The notes below the pieces were generated by a model, which worked only from the letters and a program-made list of their open reading frames with translations, did not search any database and was not told where the DNA came from. The translations under genes were made by a program, and so were the position numbers. Below are positions 7,943 through 15,560 of a stretch of DNA of 30,332 nt, one piece after another. The stretch's first letter is position 1; the number at the start of each line of letters is the position of its first letter. This stretch comes from DATGEP01 sp035310125 (GTDB lineage Bacteria > Chloroflexota > Ktedonobacteria > Ktedonobacterales > JADMIN01). Location of the stretch: the NCBI GenBank assembly GCA_035310125.1, contig DATGEP010000013.1, forward strand, positions 1 to 30,332, in the 5' to 3' direction.

Positions 7943-10069
7943 TCAGCCAGCTGCTCTTAGCGTCGCGGGCGCCACATCGTGGTCAAGCTGCACACGCGCG
8001 CCTCCAGCTGACAACGCGAGGGGCAAATGGTCCACCCGAGCCGTTCCCACGCGTCCGCGAGCGAATTCGAAAAAGAGATCAGGTTCCATTGGCCGCCCGA
8101 GGAGGTAGCCCTGAGCTTTGTCGCAGCCGAACGCTCGCAGCCGATTGAGCGTCACCGGGTGCTCGACCCCCTCCGCAGTCACGGTTAGTCCCAGCTCATG
8201 CCCCAGAGCGACGACGGACCGAACAATGGCGGCGTCGCTCGGGTCAGTTGCAATCTGCTGCACGAACGATTTGTCGATCTTGAGCTCGTCCGCTGGCAAG
8301 CGCTTCAGATACGCCAGCGACGAGTAGCCGGTTCCGAAGTCGTCGATCGAGACGTGGATACCCGCGTTCCGCAACTGGTCGAGAACCCGGCGGGCGTGCT
8401 CCGGGTCGAACATGAGGGTCGTCTCGGTGATTTCGATGCGCAGCCGCTCCGCCGGCACTGACCATCGGTCGAGCAGCTCGAGAATCGTGTGTGGCAGATC
8501 GGGGTCCTGAAGGTCCGCCGTCGTCAGATTGACGGCCACTTCCACCTCGAGGCCCAAGTCCTGCCAGGTCCGCGACTGGCGCACAGCTGCCTGGAGCACC
8601 CAACGCCCGAGTGGCTTGATGAGGCCGGTCCGCTCCGCGAGCGGGATGAAATGATCGGGAGCGAGGAGCCCTCGTTCGCCATGTTGCCACCGTACGAGTG
8701 CCTCGACGCCGGCCAGGGCACCGGTTCCAATCTCGAATTTGGGCTGGAAGTGGAGACGGAGCTCGGCGTGCTCGATGGCTTGTCGTAGCTCTCCGTATAG
8801 GCTGACCTGGCCGAGAGAATTGTCGTCGAGCTCCAGCGCGTAGACCGACACGCCGAGGTTGCCGCGCTTCGCAGCGTACATCGCTACGTCTGCGCACCGC
8901 AGCAGATCGAGCGCCGTTGTCCCATCAGCTGGGTACGTGGCGATGCCAATGCTACCGCCGACATGGACCATGTGGCCGTCGAGCGTAAACCCCGAATCGA
9001 GAGTACGCACGAGTGCTTGTGCCGCCGCGACGGCGCCGGCTGCATCCATCGCGGGCAGAAGCACCGCAAACTCATCCCCACCCAACCGCGCCAGGAGAGC
9101 GGTGTCCTTGAGCGCGGATCTCAACCGCGGGCCGATCTCGCGCAGGAGGAAGTCGCCGACTCCGTGGCCGAAGGTATCGTTTACCTCCTTGAAGCGATCC
9201 AGGTCGATCAAGAGCAGTGCAAACGACCACGGAGATCGCGACTCGAGGAGATCCTCCAGGCGCAGCATGAGCGATGTCCGGTTCGGCAGGCCTGTAAGCA
9301 TGTCGTGACGGGCCTGGTGGCGGAGTTGCTCAGTAGCGCGCTGGCTCTTGGAAATATACGTCAGAGCCACTTGCGAGATGGCAGTCGGAAAGAGGATGAT
9401 CGGGGCCCACGGCGGGGACAGGATCCACAACACGGCGACGAGTCCTCCGATGCCGCACATCGCCAGCTCGGCAGGGACAGCGAATTTGGCATTGTCGAAA
9501 AGGGCTTGACGGATCGGGGTGCCGCTTGAGAGCGACGCAACCGTGGAGGCGAGGACGTTGGTGACCACGTAATATGTTGCCGCGACCAGCATGAAAGCCG
9601 GTACCTGATACCATTGATCGGGACGTCCCAGGTTGTTGGTGTCCAGCCCGAACCAGTCGGCGAGCTGTGAAGAGGCGCCGACGGTTAGCATGACGCTCGC
9701 GGCGTTGAAGATTGTCCTCCGCAGGCCGGTGCGTCCGACACACTGGTCGATGAGCATTCCAATGCCACATGCCAAGATCGACAGCCACGGCGGCAGCAGC
9801 AGGACAGCCATCATGTGCGGGATGGTCGCGACGGTGACCGAGCCACTGCGCGGCAGCGGCACTTCCAGGCGCTCAGCCAGGACCATCGCAGCAATCAAAG
9901 CCACCACACCCGGCACGCTCCAGGGGTCAGGGGTGGGGTGTGTCAGGGCGAACCACAAGCCTGCACCCGCGGCAAGCACCACCGCGGTGATGTAGACGTC
10001 GCGCCAGAACACTCGCGACCGCAGAAGCAGACGCGTCCGGGGAGCCAGTAGCGGGCTGGGACTAGACAT
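7943..10069 (-). CDS. Membrane GGDEF–EAL cyclic-di-GMP enzyme
   Basis: A 708-residue bifunctional-type c-di-GMP protein. Residues about 24–240 carry about six to seven hydrophobic segments and form a membrane sensor region. A GGDEF domain follows, with an intact active site (RLGGDEFAVLLP, 330–334), LIDLDRFKEVND (287–298) and no RxxD inhibitory site at the usual spacing before it. The EAL domain is complete in its key residues: EALVRW (456–461), N514, EITET (546–550), DDFGTGYSS (576–584), K597, E633 and Q653. Both cyclase and phosphodiesterase activities are therefore possible. The start at 10069 is chosen because it overlaps the DUF5317 stop by 8 bases; upstream ATGs lie inside that gene. The coupling, plus the two peptide genes further upstream, suggests that the membrane region senses something produced by the cassette. 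Confidence 0.95.
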   Translation of the reverse strand: MSSPSPLLAPRTRLLLRSRVFWRDVYITAVVLAAGAGLWFALTHPTPDPWSVPGVVALIAAMVLAERLEVPLPRSGSVTVATIPHMMAVLLLPPWLSILACGIGMLIDQCVGRTGLRRTIFNAASVMLTVGASSQLADWFGLDTNNLGRPDQWYQVPAFMLVAATYYVVTNVLASTVASLSSGTPIRQALFDNAKFAVPAELAMCGIGGLVAVLWILSPPWAPIILFPTAISQVALTYISKSQRATEQLRHQARHDMLTGLPNRTSLMLRLEDLLESRSPWSFALLLIDLDRFKEVNDTFGHGVGDFLLREIGPRLRSALKDTALLARLGGDEFAVLLPAMDAAGAVAAAQALVRTLDSGFTLDGHMVHVGGSIGIATYPADGTTALDLLRCADVAMYAAKRGNLGVSVYALELDDNSLGQVSLYGELRQAIEHAELRLHFQPKFEIGTGALAGVEALVRWQHGERGLLAPDHFIPLAERTGLIKPLGRWVLQAAVRQSRTWQDLGLEVEVAVNLTTADLQDPDLPHTILELLDRWSVPAERLRIEITETTLMFDPEHARRVLDQLRNAGIHVSIDDFGTGYSSLAYLKRLPADELKIDKSFVQQIATDPSDAAIVRSVVALGHELGLTVTAEGVEHPVTLNRLRAFGCDKAQGYLLGRPMEPDLFFEFARGRVGTARVDHLPLALSAGGARVQLDHDVAPATLRAAG

Positions 10070-10673
10070 CGCGGATGGACGGTCGCGTGCGCCTAGCCGG
10101 GCGCGTCGCGGCAAAGACCCACCAGGCCGCGCCCAATGAGAGCAACAGATCGCCTGGGCTGACCACGTTGGCCAACGGAAGCCAGGCCGGCTGATCGATG
10201 GAGTCACCGAGCCATGCCAGGCGTGTGTCGGCAACCACAGGGGCCGTATTGCTCACGCGTACCTGCCCGTCGGCGCTGAGTCGCGGTGCGACGGGCTGAA
10301 AGCGCGGCATCCTGCCGCCATTGGCGACCATGACCGTGAGGTTAAGCGCAACCCCGAGCGCTGCCAGGAGACAAGCTAAGCGTGCCGAGCCAGTGGCGTT
10401 GCGCACCAGCAGGGCGAGTATCAGAGCCGTCGTGATAACCCCGAGTGCGCTCCCGAAGGCGACCACGACCGGCCAACTGTCAAAGGGCGGGCTGTAGAGT
10501 GGCACCTGTACACCGAGAGCGATCAGCGCGAGTGGCCACCAACGCACGCGCAGTCGCGACCAGCGATCCAATGAGCCGCCGAGCGCCAGCGCAGCCAGCA
10601 CAGCGCTTAGAACGGGAGCGAGAAGGCCAAGCATCGTGTCATCGGGCGCCGGGCGGGCTTCTGTATGCGACAC
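10062..10673 (-). CDS. DUF5317-like polytopic membrane protein
   Basis: A 203-residue membrane protein with five or so hydrophobic segments. It matches the DUF5317 pattern: an N-terminal membrane helix, then LALIALGVQVPL, a helix ending in MVANGGRMPRF, and a C-terminal WLPLANVVSPGDLLLSLGAAWW. The biochemical function of the family is unknown. The start is not settled: GTG at 10673 gives a hydrophilic 13-residue leader, while ATG at 10634 begins directly at the first membrane helix (MLGLLAPVL). Neither has a clear ribosome binding site, and a strong hairpin (10646–10684) covers the GTG. The gene follows the second 36-residue peptide gene after 15 bases and overlaps the GGDEF–EAL gene by 8 bases. 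All four genes are therefore probably one transcript. Confidence 0.82.
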   Translation of the reverse strand: MSHTEARPAPDDTMLGLLAPVLSAVLAALALGGSLDRWSRLRVRWWPLALIALGVQVPLYSPPFDSWPVVVAFGSALGVITTALILALLVRNATGSARLACLLAALGVALNLTVMVANGGRMPRFQPVAPRLSADGQVRVSNTAPVVADTRLAWLGDSIDQPAWLPLANVVSPGDLLLSLGAAWWVFAATRPARRTRPSIRDV

Positions 10674-10684
10674 CCGCCCGGCGC
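10646..10684. promoter_or_regulatory. 12-bp perfect hairpin over the DUF5317 translation start
   Basis: GCGCCGGGCGGG (10646–10657) pairs perfectly with CCCGCCCGGCGC (10673–10684) around a 15-base loop. In the leftward transcript it lies just after the second peptide's stop and contains the candidate GTG start of the DUF5317 gene. It could lower read-through or translation of the membrane genes relative to the peptides. No T-run follows on the transcript, so a simple intrinsic terminator is unlikely. Confidence 0.65.
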
Positions 10685-10688
10685 GCGC

Positions 10689-10799
10689 CTACCACTTGTG
10701 GCCAGCGCTCCCTGCAAGAACCATCGCGAGCAAGCTGATCGCAGTCAGCAGGCCCGAGCGTATCCGGGCCGAGCTCAGGAGCAAATGAAGGCGGTACAC
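10689..10799 (-). CDS. Second tandem 36-residue hydrophobic peptide
   Basis: A GTG-initiated frame of 36 codons ending in TAG. It encodes a basic, then hydrophobic peptide (ARIRSGLLTAISLLAMVLAG) with the C-terminus AGSAGHKW. Without gaps it aligns to the peptide at 10807–10917 over all 36 residues: 11 identities, including M1, R3, S22, LA (24–25), AG (29–30), A32 and the final KW. It begins only 7 bases after that gene stops, so re-initiation or coupling is likely; its own ribosome binding site is weak. The hydrophobic segment followed by small residues (G-S-A) resembles a signal peptide, and cleavage after A32 would release GHKW. Other readings are a small membrane protein or a regulatory leader peptide. 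Confidence 0.68.
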   Translation of the reverse strand: MYRLHLLLSSARIRSGLLTAISLLAMVLAGSAGHKW

Positions 10800-10806
10800 A
10801 GGCGGC

Positions 10807-10917
10807 TTACCACTTGCTGTCGGCGCCGCCGGCGATGATCGCCGCCAGCACGGACATGGTCATCAGGACCGTGAAGAGCCGGGCGCGAACCCGGTCGGAG
10901 AAGAGATTTCGAAACAT
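10807..10917 (-). CDS. First tandem 36-residue hydrophobic peptide
   Basis: An ATG frame of 36 codons ending in TAA, preceded by an excellent ribosome binding site (AGGGAGGTC, 7 bases before the ATG). It encodes a basic N-terminus (MFRNLFSDRVRARLF), a hydrophobic core (TVLMTMSVLAAIIAGG) and the tail ADSKW. The equal length, shared pattern and KW terminus with the next gene argue strongly that both are real and derive from a duplication. If treated as a secreted precursor, signal-peptidase cleavage after A32 would leave DSKW. It is the first gene of the leftward group that continues into DUF5317 and GGDEF–EAL. I do not recognise the family. Confidence 0.75.
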   Translation of the reverse strand: MFRNLFSDRVRARLFTVLMTMSVLAAIIAGGADSKW

Positions 10918-11118
10918 TGAACGACCTCCCTGGTCAGAACGCGGGTCGCGGGCTGGGTGTTTATTGCCCAGATGACCCATGCCCTGAGAATCGGCCAGGG
11001 GTCACCGGTACTAAAGTCCTGGGGTGGCTTCGACGCCGGGAATCCCTCATGTGGGGGGTGCGACAAGCGCGTCAGCACACCCTTTACCGACATTGCCGCA
11101 TACGAGAGTGGAACAGAA
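10918..11118. promoter_or_regulatory. Leader/promoter region of the peptide–DUF5317–GGDEF/EAL cassette
   Basis: About 200 bases upstream of the first peptide gene. It contains a small hairpin (CTGGG at 10953–10957 with CCCAG at 10967–10971) and several G-rich/C-rich runs that could pair over a longer distance. I compared it by eye with the c-di-GMP-I riboswitch core and found no match. No convincing −35/−10 pair was found. Confidence 0.35.
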
Positions 11119-12259
11119 CTAGGCTAGGCCAATCTCCAGCTGGCTAAGGGCGTTGTCACTTGTTGGGCCCCCAAGAGAGTCCGGACATGGCGGATGGCGA
11201 GCGTCTCCCCGGGATCGGCTCCGTCTCACTGCCAACCTCCGGCTAGCGCAAGCAACGTGCGGTGTATCCGCCTCCAAAGGGGAAGCGGGCCAATTGGTGT
11301 CGACGTGGGCGGAAGTTCTGTTGCCCGCGGCGTTGAATGCGCCCAGAAATCTGGCTGCTGATCGTCGCCATCGCGCGAGATGCTGCTTCGCGACGTTCAA
11401 GCATCTCACCCAGGTGCCCAGGTCCGACGGCTGGATTCGCCGGCGGTGCGCCACACCGCGCCGAGTGGGCCGGCGCTCCATGTCAAGCGCTGCGCTGGGC
11501 GACATGCGTCCGGCGGGCTCAAAGCTGCGCCGTCCGGAGACAGCAGGCCCGGTGGCCATAAGCTAGCCGTACACTTGGCCCGCTCGGCTCCGGTCATCAA
11601 GCCAGTTGAACAACCGCCCGCGCCGCAACCGCTGACCGCCCTCGACCTCCTGGAATACCCCGCCCCGGCCGCTCAAGGTCGGCCGCGAAGTCCTGCGCTC
11701 GCTGGTCGACGCCAAACCGGCGGCGCGCCGCAGCGCCCGCGCGCGCGATTTAGCCAGCCCGCGCATCGACCGACTGCTCGAGAACGCCTCGGCGCATGGC
11801 CAAGGACCGGCAGCGGGCGAGGCGTATCCGCGGGTCCGATACCCAGGCGGCCGCCGCGCGGTTGCTGGGCGTGCTGTGGGCCAACGCCAGCCGCGGCGCC
11901 ACTCTACTGCAGCGCCAGCTGATCGCCCTGGCCGAGCATTCGCCCGAGGGCTCGCTGCTGTACCAAGACACGTCTGGGTACTGGACCGGAGTTTTTGGCG
12001 CGCAGCACCCTGACGTGGCGATCCTGGCTGCGGCCGGCCGGGGCAACGTCGGCGCGTTCCTGGTTCCGCCCGCCGCGTCCAGCAGGGTGCAGTCGGGTGG
12101 TGTACCGGCGGTGGAAGGCCGGGCTAACCTTTCCACCGCCTGGTCTTCGACCCGCACAAAGGCTCACCCGCGGCTTGCCGATGGCGTGAAACCGGCGTGC
12201 GCACTATCGTGCTGTCGAGACTGGTGTGGGAATGCTCCGCGTGACGAAAGGACCATGTC
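11119..12259. other. About 1.1 kb with no recognisable gene
   Basis: Several long open frames run through this GC-rich stretch on both strands, as expected by chance at this composition. None shows a recognisable family motif. The frame around 11820–12100 (+) gives locally protein-like text (LLGVLWANASRGATLLQRQL, LIALAEHSPEGSLLYQDTSG) without start, ribosome binding site or known family, and could be a decayed gene. A strong hairpin at 12107–12140 marks the right part. Confidence 0.4.
12107..12140. terminator. Strong hairpin upstream of the haloalkane dehalogenase gene
   Basis: GGCGGTGGAA (12107–12116) pairs perfectly with TTCCACCGCC (12131–12140). Two further G–C pairs extend the stem inward past a one-base bulge. 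There is no T-run after it on either strand. It may be a terminator isolating the downstream gene from upstream transcription, or a relic of the decayed region. Confidence 0.4.
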
Positions 12260-13153
12260 ATGGCGCCAAGCGAGACGGTGAGTTGGAGTTCGAGAAAGCA
12301 GCGGCAAGCAGTGCTCGGCCAGACGATGGCCTATGTCGAGGTGGGCGTTGGTGAGCCGATCGTCCTGCTGCATGGCAATCCGACATCGTCGTATCTGTGG
12401 CGCAATATCATTCCATACCTGAGCGAACTCGGCCGCTGCATCGCCCCGGACCTGATTGGCATGGGCGACTCGGATAAGCTGCCCGAGGCTGGCCCCACGG
12501 CGTACACATTCGTCGAACACCGGCGCTTCCTGGACGCGCTGCTCGACCGTCTCGGCGTGCGCGAGCGCGTCACGTTGGTCGTCCACGACTGGGGCTCGGC
12601 TCTCGGCTTCGACTGGGCCAACCGTCACCGCGGCGCAGTCAAAGGCATCGCGTATATGGAGGCAATCACCCAACCGCGGACGTGGGCCGAGTTCGGGGCC
12701 GACTTTCGCTCGTTCTTTGGGGCGCTGCGCTCTGCGGCGGGCGAAGCGATGGTCCTCGAGCGGAACCTGTTTGTCGAGCAGGTCCTGCCAATGTCGATAC
12801 AGCGTCATCTCGCCGACGATGAGATGGCCGAGTATCGGCGTCCATTTCTCGAGCCAGGCGAGGGGCGCCGGCCAACGCTGACCTGGCCGCGCCAGATCCC
12901 GATCGACGGCGAGCCGGCCGACGTCGATGCGATCGTGCGCGCCTACTCGCAATGGTTGGCGACGAGCGAAGTGCCCAAGTTGTTCGTCAAAGCCGAGCCA
13001 GGAGCGATCCTCACGGTGGGTCCACCAGTGGATTTCTGCCGGCGCTGGCCGGCGCAGACGGAGGTCAGCGTGCCCGGTATCCACTTCGTCCAGGAAGACG
13101 CGCCGGACGAAATCGGCCACGCCATTGCCGACTGGCTAAGACAGCTGCGTTGA
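12260..13153 (+). CDS. Haloalkane dehalogenase (HLD-II type)
   Basis: A 297-residue alpha/beta-hydrolase that hydrolyses carbon–halogen bonds to give an alcohol and halide. The full pentad of the HLD-II subfamily (DhaA/LinB type) is visible: N40 in HGNPTSSYLWRNI, nucleophile D110 and halide-binding W111 in VVHDWGSALGF, acid E134 in AYMEAI, and base H275 in GIHFVQEDAPDEIG. These positions almost coincide with those in LinB and DhaA, and the length is normal. The ATG at 12260 follows GAAAGGACC. The tail of a HAD hydrolase and a second, broken dehalogenase-like gene lie just downstream. The natural substrate cannot be told. Confidence 0.94.
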   Translation: MAPSETVSWSSRKQRQAVLGQTMAYVEVGVGEPIVLLHGNPTSSYLWRNIIPYLSELGRCIAPDLIGMGDSDKLPEAGPTAYTFVEHRRFLDALLDRLGVRERVTLVVHDWGSALGFDWANRHRGAVKGIAYMEAITQPRTWAEFGADFRSFFGALRSAAGEAMVLERNLFVEQVLPMSIQRHLADDEMAEYRRPFLEPGEGRRPTLTWPRQIPIDGEPADVDAIVRAYSQWLATSEVPKLFVKAEPGAILTVGPPVDFCRRWPAQTEVSVPGIHFVQEDAPDEIGHAIADWLRQLR

Positions 13154-13219
13154 ACGCCCATGAACCTTACGGTTGCGGGCCTGATCGCGAGGGCCACATC
13201 ATCCGCATGCATCCGACTT

Positions 13220-13369
13220 GTCTCATCAAACCCGTACGTCCAGGGCGCTGCCGCCGCTGGTATGCATGTGGCGTGGCTGAATCGGTCTGGTGGTCCGTTT
13301 GACCCACTCGACGAGCCTCCGGCAATGATTGCGAGCACGCTTGCCGAATTGCCCAAACTTCTCGAGCGA
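13220..13369 (+). pseudogene. C-terminal remnant of a HAD-family hydrolase
   Basis: Starting just after the dehalogenase, the frame encodes YVQGAAAAGMHVAWLNRSGG and IASTLAELPKLLER. This matches the last ~50 residues of HAD hydrolases, where a D-V-x-G-A-x-A-A-G-M segment is followed by x-WLNR and a closing helix SLxELxxLL. The nucleophile DxD motif, the cap and the preceding VGD motif are absent. The HAD superfamily includes 2-haloacid dehalogenases, but the fragment is too short to choose between members. Confidence 0.7.
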
Positions 13370-13616
13370 AGCAGTAGTCAAGAAACGCGCGCAGCGCTCG
13401 CCGAGGCCACGTCGCGGCGAGTCTCGCCCCGGGCGTCTGGGACGGCCATGCCGTGTGCAGCGAGCATGCGACGACCAGCGCGAGCCGTGCGACGCCAGAT
13501 CGATAACGAGGGTGCCATGAGGTGGCCGCCCGGGCGCCGCCAACCGCCTGCGTTGCAGCCGCGGTCGTTTCGCCTCACGGGGGCCCGGTCCTGGTAGCTT
13601 TTCTCCCAGTAGATGC
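13370..13616. other. Intergenic stretch between HAD remnant and PPOX fragment
   Basis: No family pattern was seen on either strand. The HAD frame stays open to 13597, but past about 13370 its translation is arginine- and alanine-rich text with no homology pattern. Confidence 0.4.
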
Positions 13617-13889
13617 TCAATGCGGACGCGTGCCCCCTTGGTTACCGGAGCTCCGCGCCGTGCGCTCGATTACCTCCTGGGCGCGGCCGCGTATCTTGAT
13701 CTCGGCCGCCGGCTCGGGGCCGATCACGATGCTGGTCAGCACGATCCGGGGGTCGCGGTGCAGATCCAGCGCCTTCGCAGAGGTGCGCATCATCGACAGC
13801 CACAACTGGCCGTCCAGGATCAGCGGCCGACGGGCCGTTCCGGTGAATTGAGGCGTCCCCAGAGGCAGGCGTAAGGCCGCACCAAGAAA
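13617..13889 (-). pseudogene. Pyridoxamine 5'-phosphate oxidase-family fragment
   Basis: The second half of an open frame encodes a split-barrel FMN/F420-binding pattern: PQFTGTARRPLILDGQLWLS, then MMRTSAKALDLHRDPRIVLT and a closing KIRGRAQEVIE strand. This corresponds to the core of PPOX-type proteins (…DGxLWLxMxxxSxKAxDLRRDPR…). The N-terminal part is replaced by the tail of the alpha/beta-hydrolase in the same frame, with the junction near 13890, and the end is short. It looks like an accidental fusion made by a deletion. Confidence 0.7.
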
Positions 13890-14669
13890 CATGTCAGTCG
13901 AGTTGAACGTAGCCTCCAATCCAGGCAGCAAACGTGAGACTGCGCCAGACTCGCCAGCGGGTAGCAATAGAGCGGGGATATCCGACGCCTGGAGCTGGCG
14001 CTGGAGGCATGCGAGATACTCGGGGTCGTCGAGCACACTCGCGAACAGCTCACGCATCACCTTTCGTCGCGAGCGCTGCAGAAATGGCCCGTACAACGCC
14101 GCCATCTCAGGTTGCGAGAGCGTCCGCAGCTTGATCCCGTTGCTCGGGGTCTGGCTGATAATCATGTTCAGATAATCGACCAGCAGAACCCCGGAAACGT
14201 GAGCTGACGAGCCGCAACATCGCCGATAGAAATCGGTCCTGGTTCACCGGAAAGCAGAACGTATCCAGGAGAATGACGCCCTGGAACCACTCCGCGTGCC
14301 GTGCCACACTACCCAGGCCAATCGGCCCGCCAGCGTCATGCGCAAGCAGGACGACGTTGCGCAAGTCAAGCTTCTCGACAAACCCGTCAAGGAGCGTGGC
14401 GTAGCTCGAAACAGTATGGCGGAACCCGCGCGGCGCTGAGGACAGTCCAAAGTCAGGGAAGTCCTGTGCGATACACCGAGAGCGATCGCTCAGGGCGCGG
14501 ATCAGGTGGCGATAGGTGAACGACCACAGGCCGTTGCTATGAAGCAGCAGCAGAGTTGGGCCGTGGCCCTCGTCAATGTAATGAATCTGGCAATCGTCAA
14601 CTTCGACGTAGTGGCTCTCGAACGGAAACAGCTGGAGGTCCAGCCAACTCGGCCGCGAGACAGTGTTCA
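13890..14669 (-). pseudogene. Frameshifted haloalkane-dehalogenase-like alpha/beta hydrolase
   Basis: An alpha/beta-hydrolase running leftward directly from the ECF41 gene's stop. It shows YVEVDDCQIHYIDEGHGPTL, the oxyanion loop LLLLHSNGLWSFTYRHLIRA, and an aspartate nucleophile elbow (VVLLAHDAGGPIGL), as in haloalkane dehalogenases and unlike serine esterases. Near 14195 the frame shifts: the expected continuation (VLLVDYLNMIISQT, then SQPEMAALYGPFLQRSRRKV) lies in the next frame. The base-histidine region is lost where it joins the PPOX fragment at about 13890. No good start codon exists; an ATG at 14748 lies well inside the sigma-factor gene. It was probably the ECF41-linked target gene. 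Confidence 0.78.
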
Positions 14670-15560
14670 GTTGACTGATCCTGATCCTCCACCGGTTTCG
14701 GGAATCGCGCGCAGCTTGTCGGGATTGGCGACGAAGCGGATACCGCAAATGCGTTGGTCAACAATGTCGAGGGCGAGCACGCCGCCGAGAGCGAATTCGG
14801 TGGCGAAGATAAATCCTGGCTGACCATTGACCGTGACCGGCGTGGTGCGCAACGTACCGGGCACTTTTTGCAAAACGCCCACAATGAACGCGTCGACGTC
14901 TTGCGCCCCGACAATCGGCCTCGGCGCCGAAAATGCCGCCTTGCCGCCACCGTCGCCCCAGAACGTCACATCCTCCGCCAACGCGGTCACCAGCTGATTG
15001 ATATCGCCCGTCGTGCACGCGGTAATGAATTGCTGAGTGAGGCGTTGTTGCTGTTGTTGGTCCGCGTCGAAGCGTGGACGATGGGCCTGGATGTGCTGAC
15101 GCGCTCGTCGGCCGATCTGACGGCAGTTGGCTTCAGACCTACCGACCATGTGCGCGATCTCGGCGAAGTCATAGACGAACACATCATGCAGCAGGAAGAC
15201 TGCGCGCTCGACGGGCGCCATCTGCTCGAGGAGCATCATGAACGCCATCGAGAGGGACTCGTGCAGCAGCAGCCGATCGGAGCTGTCGGGCTCCACCTCA
15301 TTGAGCGCTGGCTCCGGTAGCCACGGTCCGGGGTAGGTCTCGCGGCGGACCCGCGCCGAGTTCAGATGATTGATGGATTGACGCGTAACAATTGTCGACA
15401 GGAAGCCCCGCGGCGATGCGATCTCCGCATCGCCGCGCCTCTGCCACTGCAGGTAGGCCTCCTGAACGATATCTTCGGCGTCCATCACGCTGCCGAGCAT
15501 GCGGTACGCGATCGAAAAGAGCAGCGGACGCAGGCTCTCAAAGATCTCGATGTCAGACAT
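14667..15560 (-). CDS. sigJ: ECF41-family sigma factor with SnoaL-like tail
   Basis: A 297-residue ECF sigma factor. Region 2 is near residues 7–70 (LRPLLFSIAYRMLGSVMDAE, DIVQEAYLQW). The linker has WLPEP (80–84), and region 4 is near 105–160 (MAPVERAVFLLHDVFVYDFA). The C-terminal SnoaL-like domain carries DGGGK (203–207) and NPDKL (279–283). WLPEP, DGGGK and NPDKL are the hallmarks of the ECF41/SigJ group, where the tail controls core RNA polymerase binding in place of an anti-sigma factor. ECF41 genes usually neighbour a gene for an oxidoreductase, decarboxylase or hydrolase-type enzyme. Here the partner appears to be the broken hydrolase that follows directly. The symbol reflects group membership, not proven orthology. 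Confidence 0.93.
   Translation of the reverse strand: MSDIEIFESLRPLLFSIAYRMLGSVMDAEDIVQEAYLQWQRRGDAEIASPRGFLSTIVTRQSINHLNSARVRRETYPGPWLPEPALNEVEPDSSDRLLLHESLSMAFMMLLEQMAPVERAVFLLHDVFVYDFAEIAHMVGRSEANCRQIGRRARQHIQAHRPRFDADQQQQQRLTQQFITACTTGDINQLVTALAEDVTFWGDGGGKAAFSAPRPIVGAQDVDAFIVGVLQKVPGTLRTTPVTVNGQPGFIFATEFALGGVLALDIVDQRICGIRFVANPDKLRAIPETGGGSGSVN

Noticed and set aside
10918..11118. c-di-GMP riboswitch upstream of the GGDEF–EAL cassette
   Set aside because: The conserved core of the c-di-GMP-I (GEMM) motif is not visible on the transcribed strand; only weak short stems are seen.
11119..11559. Leftward open frame of 146 codons
   Set aside because: Arginine-, serine- and proline-rich translation with no family pattern and no good ribosome binding site; long chance frames are common at this GC content.
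11796..12281. Rightward open frame of 161 codons, considered as a transposase remnant
   Set aside because: Locally protein-like, but I found no DDE, IS110-type or other transposase motif and no terminal inverted repeats.
12164..13120. Long leftward frame opposite the haloalkane dehalogenase
   Set aside because: It is the antisense of a well-supported gene; its translation has no family motif.
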